Assembly: GCF_014202695.1 (NCBI RefSeq)
Contig: NZ_JACHHH010000007.1
Location: 62,001-126,000 of the forward strand
Direction of reading: 5' to 3'
Source: Oribacterium sinus
Lineage (GTDB): Bacteria > Bacillota > Clostridia > Lachnospirales > Lachnospiraceae
DNA length: 64,000 nt
The notes under the pieces are model-generated. The model was not told where the DNA came from, searched no databases, and saw only the letters and a list, made by a program, of their open reading frames with translations. A program made the translations under genes and the position numbers. Each line of letters begins with the position of its first letter. The stretch's first letter is position 1. Positions 1-9,290 of the stretch are shown piece by piece.

Positions 1-315
1 TCGAAAATCATCCATCAGACTTTCTTTACACTGGGTAAATAAGCCCTGCCCCCTCATCTTGGGATGGACAAAGGCAAGACAAAGGAGCACATCCTTTCCT
101 CCCTGCTGTTCTCCAAGCTTATAGCCCATAAGCAGTGCCAATATTCCCTCGGCAATTCCCGTTTCCTTCTCTCCCTCATTGCGAATGAGATAAAAGAAAT
201 CATAATCCAAATCTGTATCGTAGGGATGTTCTTCCTCTAAATTACAAAGAGAGAGGAGTGTCTTACAATCCCTCTCCTCTTCTAAAGACAGAGTTCGTTG
301 TAATTCGACTTCCAT
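1..315 (-). CDS. GNAT-family N-acetyltransferase, C-terminus beyond the window
   Basis: The reading frame runs on the minus strand from an ATG at 315 to the window edge with no stop, giving the first 105 residues. The stretch HPKMRGQGLF near the edge is the acetyl-CoA-binding motif A (R/Q-x-x-G-x-G/A) of the GNAT fold, preceded by a hydrophobic beta-strand (DVLLCLAFV). GNAT enzymes transfer acetyl from acetyl-CoA to an amine; the substrate here cannot be told. An AGGAGAGAGG stretch precedes the ATG. It is a separate unit, downstream of glgP in the same direction, about 100 bp away. Because the C-terminal half is missing, only the family is claimed. Confidence 0.75.
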   Translation of the reverse strand, partial: MEVELQRTLSLEEERDCKTLLSLCNLEEEHPYDTDLDYDFFYLIRNEGEKETGIAEGILALLMGYKLGEQQGGKDVLLCLAFVHPKMRGQGLFTQCKESLMDDFR

Positions 316-412
316 TCCTCTCTCCTGTTCTAACTCGTCAAAGTCATTCCTTTCCTTCTTTGAAGTACAAGGCTTCTAAGCCTATTTCATGACTTTCTCC
401 TAGCTAATCCTT

Positions 413-2872
413 TTAGTCTTTAAAAACAATCTTATCCAATCCCCAGATATCCTTAGCGTACTCCTCAATGGTTCTGTCAGAGGAGAACTTTCCGGCATGG
501 GCTGTATTTAAAATAGCCGCTCTTGCCCACCACTCTTCATCCTGGAACTTCTTCACTGCTTCTTCCTGTGCCTTCATATAAGCACGAAGGTCCTTTAAGA
601 TAAAGTAACGATCCGCTCTGTCGGATTCATTGGTATTTAACAGGGAATCATACAAAGGTCTGAACAATTCAGGATCCTCAGGACTGTAGAAGCCGTTTAC
701 CAGCTGCATTAGGACTCTGCGAATTTCCTGGTCATTGTTGAAAATGTCCATAGGACGGTACTCGTTGTTATGCTCTAAAGCAATAACCTCGTCACTGCTC
801 ATACCGAAGATAAAGGCATTTTCCGCCCCAACTTCCTGTACGATTTCCACGTTCGCTCCATCCATAGTTCCCATGGTTAAAGCACCGTTTACCATAAGCT
901 TCATGTTGGAGGTACCGGAGGCTTCCTTGGAAGCGGTGGAAATCTGCTCGGAGAAATCAGCTGCAGGAATAATCACCTCTGCACTGGATACCTTATAATC
1001 CTCAATAAAAACCACCTTAATCTTATCCTGGATGGAAGGATCATTGTTGATGACCTCCGCCACGTTATTGATGAGCTTAATGGTCAGCTTTGCAGTCTTA
1101 TAGCCTGCTGCCGCCTTGGCTCCGAAGATAAAGGTGTGGGGATAGAATTCCATCTCCGGATGATCTTTAATCTGGTTGTAAAGATACATCACGTGAAGGA
1201 TATTCATCAGCTGTCTCTTATACTCGTGCAAACGCTTTACCATTACGTCAAAGATGGAATCCACATTTAACTTAATGCCGTTATGCTTCAGCACATACTT
1301 GGCAAGACGCTCCTTGTTATGTCTCTTAATGGCCATAAACTCAGCCTGAGCCTGCTTATCATCCGCATAAACTGCCAGCTTCTCCAGCTTGGACAGGTCG
1401 GTAAGCCACTGATCTCCGATATGGGCGGTAATCCACTTTGCCAGCTCCGGATTGGCATGGTAAACCCATCTTCTCTGGGTAATACCGTTTGTTTTGTTGG
1501 AGAATTTCTCCGGATACATCTCGTAGAAGTCTCTTAATTCCTGCTTCTTTAAAATCTCCGTATGAAGAGCCGCTACACCGTTTACCGCATGGCCACCGAT
1601 AATGGCAAGGTGTGCCATCTTCACCTGTCCGTCATAGATAATTGCCATCTTGGCAATCTTCTCTTCCGCCTGCTCAGGATACTTAGCCCGAACGGTTTCA
1701 CAGAATCTGCGGTTAATCTCCTCCACAATCTGATAAATTCTGGGAAGAAGCTTGGAGAACAGCTCAATGGGCCACTTTTCCAAAGCCTCAGCCATAATGG
1801 TATGGTTGGTGTAAGCGCAGGTTTTTAAGGTAATCTCCCAGGACTCATCCCAAGTCAGATGATAATCATCCATCAGTACACGCATAAGCTCTGCCACGGC
1901 AACTGTGGGGTGGGTATCATTTAACTGGAAAGCCACCTTCTCATAAAGCTTCCGAACATCGCCGTTATGTCTCTTGGCATAGTCTGCTACCGCAGTCTGT
2001 ACAGATGCGGAAATGAAGAAATACTGCTGACGAAGACGAAGCTCCTTACCGGCATAGTGGTTATCGTTGGGATACAATACCTCTACGATATTTCTGGCCA
2101 TATTGGCTGACTCCACCGCCTTCTGGTAATTTCCCTTATCAAACTCATCCAAACGGAAGGTGTCAGTTGCCTTGGCATCCCATACTCTTAAAGTGTCTAC
2201 CACATGGTTGTTGTAGCCCACCACCGGAGTATCATAGGGAATTGCCTCTACAGCCTGATAGCCCTTATGTACAAAGTGCAGTCTTCCATCTTCCTCCTGT
2301 ACAGTCTCTACCCAACCGCCGAAACGAACTTCCTTGGCAAGCTCCGCACGACGAATCTCGAAGGGGTTTCCGTCCTTTAACCAGTCATCCGCCACTTCCT
2401 TCTGGTATCCGTCTACAATCTGCTGCTTGAAGAAGCCGTACTTATAACGAATACCGCATCCGCAAGCCCAGTAGCCCAGGGTTGCCAAGCTATCCAGGAA
2501 GCAGGCCGCTAAACGACCAAGACCGCCGTTTCCTAAAGCCCAGTCCGGCTCCGCCTCTTCCAGTGCGGAAAGGTTTAAACCAAGCTCGTTAATCACATCT
2601 CGAATTTCCTCCTGAGATGTCAGGTTTAAAATATTGTTGCCCAAAGCTCTTCCCATTAAAAACTCCATGGAAAGATAATAGACTCTCTTACAATCCTCTT
2701 CCTCAGCCGCCTTGGTAGTACGAATCCAGTCATCAATAATCTGATTCTGTACCGCTGCCGCTACAGCATGAAAAGCTTCCTTCTCGTTTAGCTCTGTTAA
2801 TTCTCGTCTGAAAAGCTTTCTGGCATTGTTTTCCACTTCTTTTTTAAACAGTGCTTTGTCAAACTTTTGCAT
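413..2872 (-). CDS. glgP: Glycogen/starch/maltodextrin phosphorylase
   Basis: 819 residues, the usual length of bacterial glycogen phosphorylases (GT35). It cleaves alpha-1,4-glucans with phosphate to give glucose-1-phosphate in the cytoplasm. Visible family marks are GNGGLGRLAACFLDSLATL near residue 115, where the N-terminal half meets the active site, and the pyridoxal-phosphate site EASGTSNMKLMVNGAL around residue 650, with the PLP-binding lysine. The ATG at 2872 follows a strong Shine-Dalgarno (AAGGAGGA). It lies 159 bp downstream of ileS in the same direction; the gap holds a GC-rich hairpin, so it probably has its own transcript. No other glycogen genes are adjacent. GlgP and MalP cannot be told apart from sequence alone. 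Confidence 0.93.
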   Translation of the reverse strand: MQKFDKALFKKEVENNARKLFRRELTELNEKEAFHAVAAAVQNQIIDDWIRTTKAAEEEDCKRVYYLSMEFLMGRALGNNILNLTSQEEIRDVINELGLNLSALEEAEPDWALGNGGLGRLAACFLDSLATLGYWACGCGIRYKYGFFKQQIVDGYQKEVADDWLKDGNPFEIRRAELAKEVRFGGWVETVQEEDGRLHFVHKGYQAVEAIPYDTPVVGYNNHVVDTLRVWDAKATDTFRLDEFDKGNYQKAVESANMARNIVEVLYPNDNHYAGKELRLRQQYFFISASVQTAVADYAKRHNGDVRKLYEKVAFQLNDTHPTVAVAELMRVLMDDYHLTWDESWEITLKTCAYTNHTIMAEALEKWPIELFSKLLPRIYQIVEEINRRFCETVRAKYPEQAEEKIAKMAIIYDGQVKMAHLAIIGGHAVNGVAALHTEILKKQELRDFYEMYPEKFSNKTNGITQRRWVYHANPELAKWITAHIGDQWLTDLSKLEKLAVYADDKQAQAEFMAIKRHNKERLAKYVLKHNGIKLNVDSIFDVMVKRLHEYKRQLMNILHVMYLYNQIKDHPEMEFYPHTFIFGAKAAAGYKTAKLTIKLINNVAEVINNDPSIQDKIKVVFIEDYKVSSAEVIIPAADFSEQISTASKEASGTSNMKLMVNGALTMGTMDGANVEIVQEVGAENAFIFGMSSDEVIALEHNNEYRPMDIFNNDQEIRRVLMQLVNGFYSPEDPELFRPLYDSLLNTNESDRADRYFILKDLRAYMKAQEEAVKKFQDEEWWARAAILNTAHAGKFSSDRTIEEYAKDIWGLDKIVFKD

Positions 2873-2921
2873 CCTTCCTCCTTATACATCCCTTACTAAT
2901 TCCTTTTAGTAATATATAGTG

Positions 2922-2946
2922 ATTTTCCCCGCCGAAGCGGGAAAAT
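2922..2946. terminator. GC-rich hairpin between ileS and glgP
   Basis: ATTTTCCCCGC and GCGGGAAAAT pair around a small loop (TTCG on the minus strand) with one bulged base. There is no long T-run behind it on the minus strand, so it may be a weak ileS terminator or a leader hairpin for glgP. Confidence 0.4.
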
Positions 2947-3010
2947 GGTTTCACCGTTAATTTTTTCTTAGCATCTAAGCAAAAATTTCAAAGCTCAGCT
3001 TTCCTTTGTC

Positions 3011-3067
3011 ACTAAGCAAAGCTTTTCGCCCTTAGTTTTTCTTTACAGCTAAGCAAAGCTTCTCGCC
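3011..3067. repeat. Imperfect duplication of the ileS 3' end
   Basis: A 20-bp segment at 3048-3067, inside the last ileS codons, recurs at 3011-3030 just after the stop with 18 of 20 bases the same. A weaker third copy of the AAGC(A)AA core follows near 2975. It looks like a small slipped duplication across the stop codon. Confidence 0.6.
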
Positions 3068-6000
3068 GTTAATATCCCATTCCTTCTCATAGCCTTCACA
3101 GCAGTTGCAAGTAAGCTCTGTAGCAAGAACGGTCTTGCATAACTCCTCTTTGTACTTATTCATTAAGCCCATAAGGAAGTCATTATCCTCGGCATAGAGG
3201 GTAATTTGATCCATAACCTCAAAGCCTGCTTCCTTACGCATGGTCTGCACCTTGGAAATGATTTCACGGATATAGCCCTCTTCCTTCAGTTCCTCCGTCA
3301 GGTTGGTATCCAGCACTACGGTGTACTTAGCATCTTCCTCCGTAATAAAACCGTCCTTCTTTGTGGATTCAATTAACAAATCCTCCTTGGCTAAGGCAAC
3401 TTCCGTGCCATCCTTTGTGGTAAAACGAATAGATCCCTCTGCCAATGCCGCCATACCCGCCTTGCTGTCCAAGTCTTGTAAGAACTGGCGGATCTCATTC
3501 AAATGCTTTCCATACTTCGGTCCCACAGTCTTTAACTGAGGCTTAAAGATGTACGCCGTAAAGTCGGACAAATCCTCCTTAAACTGCAGGGACTTTACAT
3601 TTAACTCATCGGTAATGATATTCTCCCAATCCTTGGAAAGAGCCTGTCCTCCGGAAACATACATGGCGGAAAGAGGCTGTCTGTTCTTAACCTGAGCCTT
3701 TTCTCTTGCAGCCCTTCCCAAGCGAACCAAAGCAAGAACTTCTTCCATGCTTTCTTCCAGCTTGGGCTCAATCCACTCTTCATCCGCTACCGGATAGGCA
3801 CAAAGATGAACGGAAGGTTTAGCATTCTTATCTACTGAGCATACCAGGTTCTGATAGATAGACTCGGTAATGAATGGCACCAGCGGAGCAGCCAGCTTAA
3901 CAAAAGTCACTAAAGCTTCATATAAGCAAAGGTAAGCATTTATCTTATCCTGCTCCATCCCCTTAGCCCAGAAACGCTCTCTGGAACGACGTACATACCA
4001 GTTGGAAAGGTCTTCACAGAATTCCTGCAATGCAGCCGCCGCCTCAGGAATCTTAAACTGGGAGAGATTGGTATCCACGGTAAGGATTAAAGAATTCAGC
4101 TTACTGAATACCCACCTGTCCATGGGTGTAAGACTCTTCTTGTCCAAGGTATATTTTGTAGGGTCAAAGTTATCAATGTTGGCATAAAGCACAAAGAAAG
4201 CATAGGTATTCCATAGTGTAGACAGGAACTTTCTCTGTCCCTCCACTACCGCCTGATCATGGAAACGGTTGGGTAACCATGGTGCAGAGTTGGTATAGAA
4301 GAACCAACGGATTGCATCCGCTCCGTGCTTTTCCAAGGCCTCCATGGGATCTACGGAATTACCCTTGGACTTGGACATCTTCTGTCCGTTTTCATCCTGT
4401 ACATGGCCGAGCACCAAGACATTTTCAAAGGGAGCCTTGTGGAACAAAATGGTGGACTCCGCCAATAAGGAATAGAACCATCCTCTGGTCTGGTCTACCG
4501 CTTCACAGATAAACTGTGCAGGGAACTGAGCCTCGAAAAGTTCCTTATTCTCGAAGGGATAATGATGCTGGGCGTAGGGCATAGCACCGCTGTCAAACCA
4601 ACAGTCAATAACCTCCGGAACTCTGGTCATTTCTCCGCCACACTTCGGACACTTACACTTTAAATAGTCCACATAGGGCTTATGAAGCTCAATATGCTCA
4701 TAGCCTACATAGTCGGAGGAATAGCCCTTATCTCCCTCAGCCTTTAATTTTGACAAGACCTCCTGATAATTATCGGCTCTTTCCGATAATTCTTTAATGG
4801 AACCGATGGCTTCCTGTTCTCCACAGTCTTTACATTCCCAAATATTTAAGGGAGTTCCCCAGTAACGATCACGAGAAAGGCTCCAGTCCTGTACATTTTC
4901 AATCCAGTCGCCGAAACGTCCCTTACCGATAGACTCGGGAATCCAGTTTACGGTATTGTTATTTGCAACCAGCTCATCCCGAACAGCGGTCATCTTGATA
5001 AACCAGCTTTCTCTTGCATAGTAAATCAAAGGTGTTCCGCAACGCCAACAATGGGGATAGCTGTGTTCAAATTTCGGTGCGTCAAAAAGAAGTCCCCTCT
5101 TCTCCAGGTCCTTCAATACTTCCGGATCCGCACTGATGGCGCCTTCCGCCACTTCTTTCTCTGTAGGTTTACAACGCATACCGAAGAAAGGTGTCTCCGC
5201 TGTAAGCTTTCCTTCACTATCCACAAACTTTACAAGGGCTAAATCGTTTTCTCTACCGATTCTTCCGTCATCTTCACCGAAGGCAGGGGCAATATGGACG
5301 ATACCGGTACCGTCATCTGCACTGACATAATAGTCGGAAACCACGATATGGGCCTTCTTATGCTGTCTCTCCGCTTCCTTTTCAGCACCGTCATAAAGAG
5401 GCTCATAGGAAAGACCCACCAAGTCCTTACCCTTACAGGTTTCCAGAATGGAATAAGCTTCTTCTCCCTCCTTCGCCAAACCGGACAATACCGCATCCAG
5501 TCTTGCCACAGCCAGGATATAAAGATTACCGTCTGCAGCCTTTACCTTGGCATATTCCAAATCAGGGTGTACACAAAGTGCCACATTGGAGGGTAGGGTC
5601 CAGGGGGTTGTGGTCCAAGCCAGGAAATAACCCTCTTCTCCCTTGATTTTAAAGCGAACAACCGCAGAACGCTCCTTCACTTCCTTGTAACCTTGCGCTA
5701 CCTCATGGGAGGAAAGGGGAGTTCCGCAACGGGGACAGTAGGGCACAACCTTAAAGCCCTTATACAAGAGCTTCTTCTTCCAAATCTCCTTTAAGGCCCA
5801 CCACTCGGACTCAATAAAATCATCATGGTAGGTCACATAAGGATTATCCATATCCGCCCAGAAGCCTACCTTGTAGGAGAAGTCCTCCCACATTCCCTTG
5901 TACTTCCAGACATTCTTCTTACATAAATCAATAAAGGGTGCTACCCCGTAGGATTCAATCTGCTCTTTTCCGTTGATGCCGATTTCTTTCTCAATTTCCA

Positions 6001-6280
6001 GCTCTACAGGAAGGCCATGGGTATCCCATCCCGCCTTTCTGGGTACCATCTTCCCCTTCATGGCATGAAATCTTGGAATCATATCCTTAAAGGCTCTGGT
6101 TTCCACATGACCAATATGCGGTTTTCCGTTGGCCGTAGGAGGACCGTCATAGAAAACATAGGAGGCATTCTCCTTCTGCTCCAGGATGGACTTTTCGAAG
6201 ATTTGTTCTTTTTTCCAGAACTCTTCGACCTCTCTCTCCCTTTCCACGAATTGCATATTGCTATCTACTTTTTTAAACAT
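3032..6280 (-). CDS. ileS: Isoleucyl-tRNA synthetase
   Basis: 1082 residues. Class I aminoacyl-tRNA synthetase that charges tRNA-Ile with isoleucine. The HIGH motif is at residues 55-58 (GKPHIGH) and the KMSKS loop near residue 635 (QKMSKSKGNS). The CP1 editing domain (WTTTPWTLPSN) lies between them, together with Cys-x-x-Cys pairs (CPRCGTP, CWRCGTP). The long C-terminal domain without the terminal zinc finger points to the longer, eukaryote-like IleS form common in Clostridia; that form is often less sensitive to mupirocin, a family-level remark only. The gene has its own promoter 33-61 bp upstream of the ATG and no T-box leader, since only 71 bp separate it from pncB. Confidence 0.96.
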   Translation of the reverse strand: MFKKVDSNMQFVEREREVEEFWKKEQIFEKSILEQKENASYVFYDGPPTANGKPHIGHVETRAFKDMIPRFHAMKGKMVPRKAGWDTHGLPVELEIEKEIGINGKEQIESYGVAPFIDLCKKNVWKYKGMWEDFSYKVGFWADMDNPYVTYHDDFIESEWWALKEIWKKKLLYKGFKVVPYCPRCGTPLSSHEVAQGYKEVKERSAVVRFKIKGEEGYFLAWTTTPWTLPSNVALCVHPDLEYAKVKAADGNLYILAVARLDAVLSGLAKEGEEAYSILETCKGKDLVGLSYEPLYDGAEKEAERQHKKAHIVVSDYYVSADDGTGIVHIAPAFGEDDGRIGRENDLALVKFVDSEGKLTAETPFFGMRCKPTEKEVAEGAISADPEVLKDLEKRGLLFDAPKFEHSYPHCWRCGTPLIYYARESWFIKMTAVRDELVANNNTVNWIPESIGKGRFGDWIENVQDWSLSRDRYWGTPLNIWECKDCGEQEAIGSIKELSERADNYQEVLSKLKAEGDKGYSSDYVGYEHIELHKPYVDYLKCKCPKCGGEMTRVPEVIDCWFDSGAMPYAQHHYPFENKELFEAQFPAQFICEAVDQTRGWFYSLLAESTILFHKAPFENVLVLGHVQDENGQKMSKSKGNSVDPMEALEKHGADAIRWFFYTNSAPWLPNRFHDQAVVEGQRKFLSTLWNTYAFFVLYANIDNFDPTKYTLDKKSLTPMDRWVFSKLNSLILTVDTNLSQFKIPEAAAALQEFCEDLSNWYVRRSRERFWAKGMEQDKINAYLCLYEALVTFVKLAAPLVPFITESIYQNLVCSVDKNAKPSVHLCAYPVADEEWIEPKLEESMEEVLALVRLGRAAREKAQVKNRQPLSAMYVSGGQALSKDWENIITDELNVKSLQFKEDLSDFTAYIFKPQLKTVGPKYGKHLNEIRQFLQDLDSKAGMAALAEGSIRFTTKDGTEVALAKEDLLIESTKKDGFITEEDAKYTVVLDTNLTEELKEEGYIREIISKVQTMRKEAGFEVMDQITLYAEDNDFLMGLMNKYKEELCKTVLATELTCNCCEGYEKEWDINGEKLCLAVKKN

Positions 6281-6312
6281 GTAGTTCTCCTTCTTATTCC
6301 TTTAGTCGCCTT

Positions 6313-6341
6313 ATTATAATGATTGGGGAAAAATAAAGCAA
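6313..6341 (-). promoter_or_regulatory. Sigma-A promoter of ileS
   Basis: On the minus strand, TTGCTT (6341-6336) and TATAAT (6318-6313) are separated by 17 bp. The predicted start near 6306 leaves a leader of only about 25 nt before the ileS ATG, with AGAAGGAG as ribosome binding site. Confidence 0.75.
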
Positions 6342-6351
6342 GAAATTGTCC

Positions 6352-7806
6352 CTATTCTCCTCTGCTGTACTGCGTCAGCAATTGCTTCTTCATCTCATAC
6401 AATTTATCGGATAAATCCACGTGTACGGCATGGGGATTGGTTAAACGTCTGCACTCCTCCCAAAGGCTTTCCTGTTCCTTCTTGCAGTGGGCTTTGATTT
6501 CCTCTACAGAAGGGCAATTATACACCAACTTGCCACCTAAGAAAATAGGTACAAGAAGCGGTCTCATCTCATAGCTTCCGCCCTTTAAGGTACTTTTCTT
6601 CCATGTATCAATGGGATCAAACAGTACCAAATCCTCTGCCTCGGAAAATCTCTCCTCCTCCAGGGCAATATAATCCGCAAATACCTTTCCGCTGTCTTTT
6701 TCAATAATACGATAAATCTGCTTATTTCCGGGATTGGTAATCTTTTCGGAGTTCTCCGACAGTTTTATCTTAGGAACCCATTGTCCCTCATCCGAATATG
6801 TAGCCGCAAGCTTATATACTCCGCCAAAGCTGGGCTGACTTTCCGAGGTAATCAGATTGGTTCCCACACCCCAGCTGGTAATGCAAGCTCCCTGCGCCTT
6901 TAAGGAAGCAATCAGATTCTCGTCCAAATCATTGGAAGCGGAAATTATTGCATCAGGATAGCCCGCCTCATCCAACATTTTCCTGGCCTTCTTGGAAAGG
7001 TAAGCCAAGTCTCCGGAATCTAAACGAATACCGAAGCGCTTCAAGGTAATCCCTTCTTCCTTCATGGCATCATAGCAAAGAATGGCATTCTTTACACCGC
7101 TCTTTAAGGTATCATAGGTATCTACCAATAAAATACAATTATTGGGATAGAGTCTGGCGTAAGTCTTAAATGCCTCTAATTCTGTCGGGAAGGACATGAT
7201 CCAGGAGTGAGCATGGGTTCCCAACACAGGCATATGGAATTTCTGTCCCGCATAAACGTTGGAAGTACCGATGCATCCTGCAATGACCGCGGCTCTGGCA
7301 CCGTATATTCCCGCATCCGGTCCCTGAGCCCTTCGTAAACCGAACTCCATTACCCCGTCTCCCTGAGCCGCATGCACCACTCTGTAAGCCTTTGTGGCAA
7401 TGAGAGACTGGTGATTGACCAGATTTAAAATGGCAGTTTCCACCAACTGAGCCTCAATCACCGGAGCAATTACCTTGATTAAGGGTTCCTTAGGAAAGAC
7501 TACTGTTCCTTCCGGAATGGCATATATATCTCCGGTAAAGTGAAAACCTCGAAGATATTCAATAAAATCTTCATCAAAGGTTCCCAAACTCCGAAGATAA
7601 TCAATATCTTCTTCACTAAAATTCAGATTGCGGATATATTCAACCACCTGCTCCAAACCGCAGCAAATGGCAAAGCCGTTTCCACAGGGATTCTTTCGAT
7701 AAAACATATCGAAAATTACTCTTTCCTGATGCTTTCCACTTTTTAAATAGCCCTGCATCATGGTGAGCTCATAAAAGTCTGTCAGTAACGTAAAGTTTCT
7801 TTCCAT
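6352..7806 (-). CDS. pncB: Nicotinate phosphoribosyltransferase
   Basis: 484 residues. Converts nicotinate and PRPP, with ATP hydrolysis, to nicotinate mononucleotide, the entry step of the Preiss-Handler route to NAD. Family marks include LLTDFYELTMMQGYL at the N-terminus, the LRRAQGPDAG segment, the GTHAHSWIMSF region with the histidine that is phosphorylated in this family, LDSGDLAYLSKKAR, and the GVGTNL phosphate-binding loop. The ATG at 7806 follows GGAGAAAGAAG and begins 10 bp after the stop of the MATE gene, so the two are probably co-transcribed. Confidence 0.95.
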   Translation of the reverse strand: MERNFTLLTDFYELTMMQGYLKSGKHQERVIFDMFYRKNPCGNGFAICCGLEQVVEYIRNLNFSEEDIDYLRSLGTFDEDFIEYLRGFHFTGDIYAIPEGTVVFPKEPLIKVIAPVIEAQLVETAILNLVNHQSLIATKAYRVVHAAQGDGVMEFGLRRAQGPDAGIYGARAAVIAGCIGTSNVYAGQKFHMPVLGTHAHSWIMSFPTELEAFKTYARLYPNNCILLVDTYDTLKSGVKNAILCYDAMKEEGITLKRFGIRLDSGDLAYLSKKARKMLDEAGYPDAIISASNDLDENLIASLKAQGACITSWGVGTNLITSESQPSFGGVYKLAATYSDEGQWVPKIKLSENSEKITNPGNKQIYRIIEKDSGKVFADYIALEEERFSEAEDLVLFDPIDTWKKSTLKGGSYEMRPLLVPIFLGGKLVYNCPSVEEIKAHCKKEQESLWEECRRLTNPHAVHVDLSDKLYEMKKQLLTQYSRGE

Positions 7807-7816
7807 CTTCTTTCTC

Positions 7817-9175
7817 CTAACGATAGTCGACCCTGGGATACTGTTTTCTGATATAGAAATACATAACCCACAGGGAAAAGGCAGTAATCATCCAACTCAC
7901 GGGATAACTGATGTATAAGGGCCGTAAGCCATTGAAGAATTCCATAGGAAAAAGTACCATGACATAAAACACACGACTCAAACAAATTCCCACCAAGCTG
8001 ATAAACATCGGTTGAATACTGCAGCCAAAACCGCGTAGCGCTCCCACCAAGGTATCCATCATGCCAAAAATCATATACGGATAGACGATAATCTCCAATC
8101 TTTCCTTGGCGTATTGCAAAACCTCTCCATCCTTCGTAAAAATCCCTGCCAGGTTTCTTCCAAAGAAGAAAACAATTATGCCGGTCAGAAGGGCAATGCT
8201 GAATAGCAGGGTTAAGCTGCTTTTCAAAATACCGTTTAATCTACTGTATTTCTTCGCCCCAAGATTTTGGCTGACAAAGGACATCTGCCCCTGGGATATG
8301 GAGTTCATGGAAATATAGACAAATCCTTCTAAATTGGCGGATATGGTGGCTGCCGCCATAGCCTGAGAGCCGAAGGTATTGATGGCGGATTGAATCATTA
8401 CATTGGAAATGGAAAATAAGGTTCCCTGTATCCCTGCCGGAAGTCCTATGGAGACTATCTTTTTTAATTTGTCTCTATGGATACGAAAGCGGAGGGGATG
8501 AAGGTGCAAAGCTTCCTTTTCTCTTGCCAGTAAAATCACTAAAACCACAGCCGAAAAGAGCTGAGAAATGCTGGTGGCAATAGCTACTCCTGCAACCCCC
8601 ATCTTCCACTGAATCACAAAGTTTAAATTGAGAGCCAGATTCAAAAGGCCTGCCAAGATCTGTACATAGAGGGGACGCCTTGTGTCTCCCACTGCTCGAA
8701 ATACCGCTGCCAAAAAATCATACAGTACCATAAAAGGAATACCTAAGGAAAAGTAGCGAAGGTAAGTCTCTGCCTGAGGCGCCACTTCCTCCGGGGTATT
8801 CATCCCCCGGATAATCGCGGAAATAAGTAAATTTCCAATTAGCAGAAGCAAAAATCCCGAAAGCAAAGCCGTAGTGTAGGCTGTAGCCAACAGTTCCTCC
8901 ACATCCTTTCTCCGATTGGCTCCGATATACCGGGCAACAGCAACGTTTACCCCCACCGACAGACCTAAAAAAAGGTTAACCAGCAGGTTTATAATCGGCC
9001 CCGAAGTGCCTACAGCCGCCATTGCCACAGCTCCCACATATTTTCCCACAACAAAGACATCCGCCGCATTGAAAAGCAGCTGTAAAATCCCCGTAAACAT
9101 CAGAGGAAAACAAAATTGAAGCATTTTAGGAAGAATTGCCCCCGTGGTCATATCCAACTCGTAGCTTTTTTTCAC
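7817..9175 (-). CDS. MATE-family efflux transporter
   Basis: 452 residues with about 12 hydrophobic segments in two homologous halves, typical of MATE (NorM/DinF-type) cation-coupled exporters. MKKSYELDMTTGAILPKMLQFCFPLMF at the start and the repeated GLPAGIQG and AAVFRAVGDTRRP signatures are characteristic. Substrate cannot be inferred. The start is a GTG at 9175 with GAAAGGGGG upstream as ribosome binding site; that site is the last unit of a 23-bp tandem repeat array. Transcribed toward pncB with a 10-bp gap. Confidence 0.92.
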   Translation of the reverse strand: MKKSYELDMTTGAILPKMLQFCFPLMFTGILQLLFNAADVFVVGKYVGAVAMAAVGTSGPIINLLVNLFLGLSVGVNVAVARYIGANRRKDVEELLATAYTTALLSGFLLLLIGNLLISAIIRGMNTPEEVAPQAETYLRYFSLGIPFMVLYDFLAAVFRAVGDTRRPLYVQILAGLLNLALNLNFVIQWKMGVAGVAIATSISQLFSAVVLVILLAREKEALHLHPLRFRIHRDKLKKIVSIGLPAGIQGTLFSISNVMIQSAINTFGSQAMAAATISANLEGFVYISMNSISQGQMSFVSQNLGAKKYSRLNGILKSSLTLLFSIALLTGIIVFFFGRNLAGIFTKDGEVLQYAKERLEIIVYPYMIFGMMDTLVGALRGFGCSIQPMFISLVGICLSRVFYVMVLFPMEFFNGLRPLYISYPVSWMITAFSLWVMYFYIRKQYPRVDYR

Positions 9176-9267
9176 TTTTCCCCCTTTCGATTCTATTCTA
9201 CATTCCCTTTCAATTCTATTCGCTTTTCACTTTCGAAGCTATTCCATTTTTACTTTCGAAGCTATTC
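9176..9267 (-). repeat. Four 23-bp tandem repeats before the MATE gene
   Basis: Read on the minus strand, four consecutive 23-bp units (9267-9245, 9244-9222, 9221-9199, 9198-9176) each begin GAATAG and carry (C/T)GAAAG at positions 10-15. The first two share GAATAGCTTCGAAAGT; the last two GAATAGAAT(C/T)GAAAGG. The final unit supplies the ribosome binding site of the GTG-started MATE gene. Copy number could vary by slippage. Confidence 0.8.
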
Positions 9268-9290
9268 AGCATTTCCTTCCGAAGGTCCAT

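Noticed and set aside
6281-6351. T-box riboswitch upstream of ileS
   Set aside because: Only 71 bp lie between the genes and they hold a plain promoter; there is no room for a T-box and no T-box sequence.
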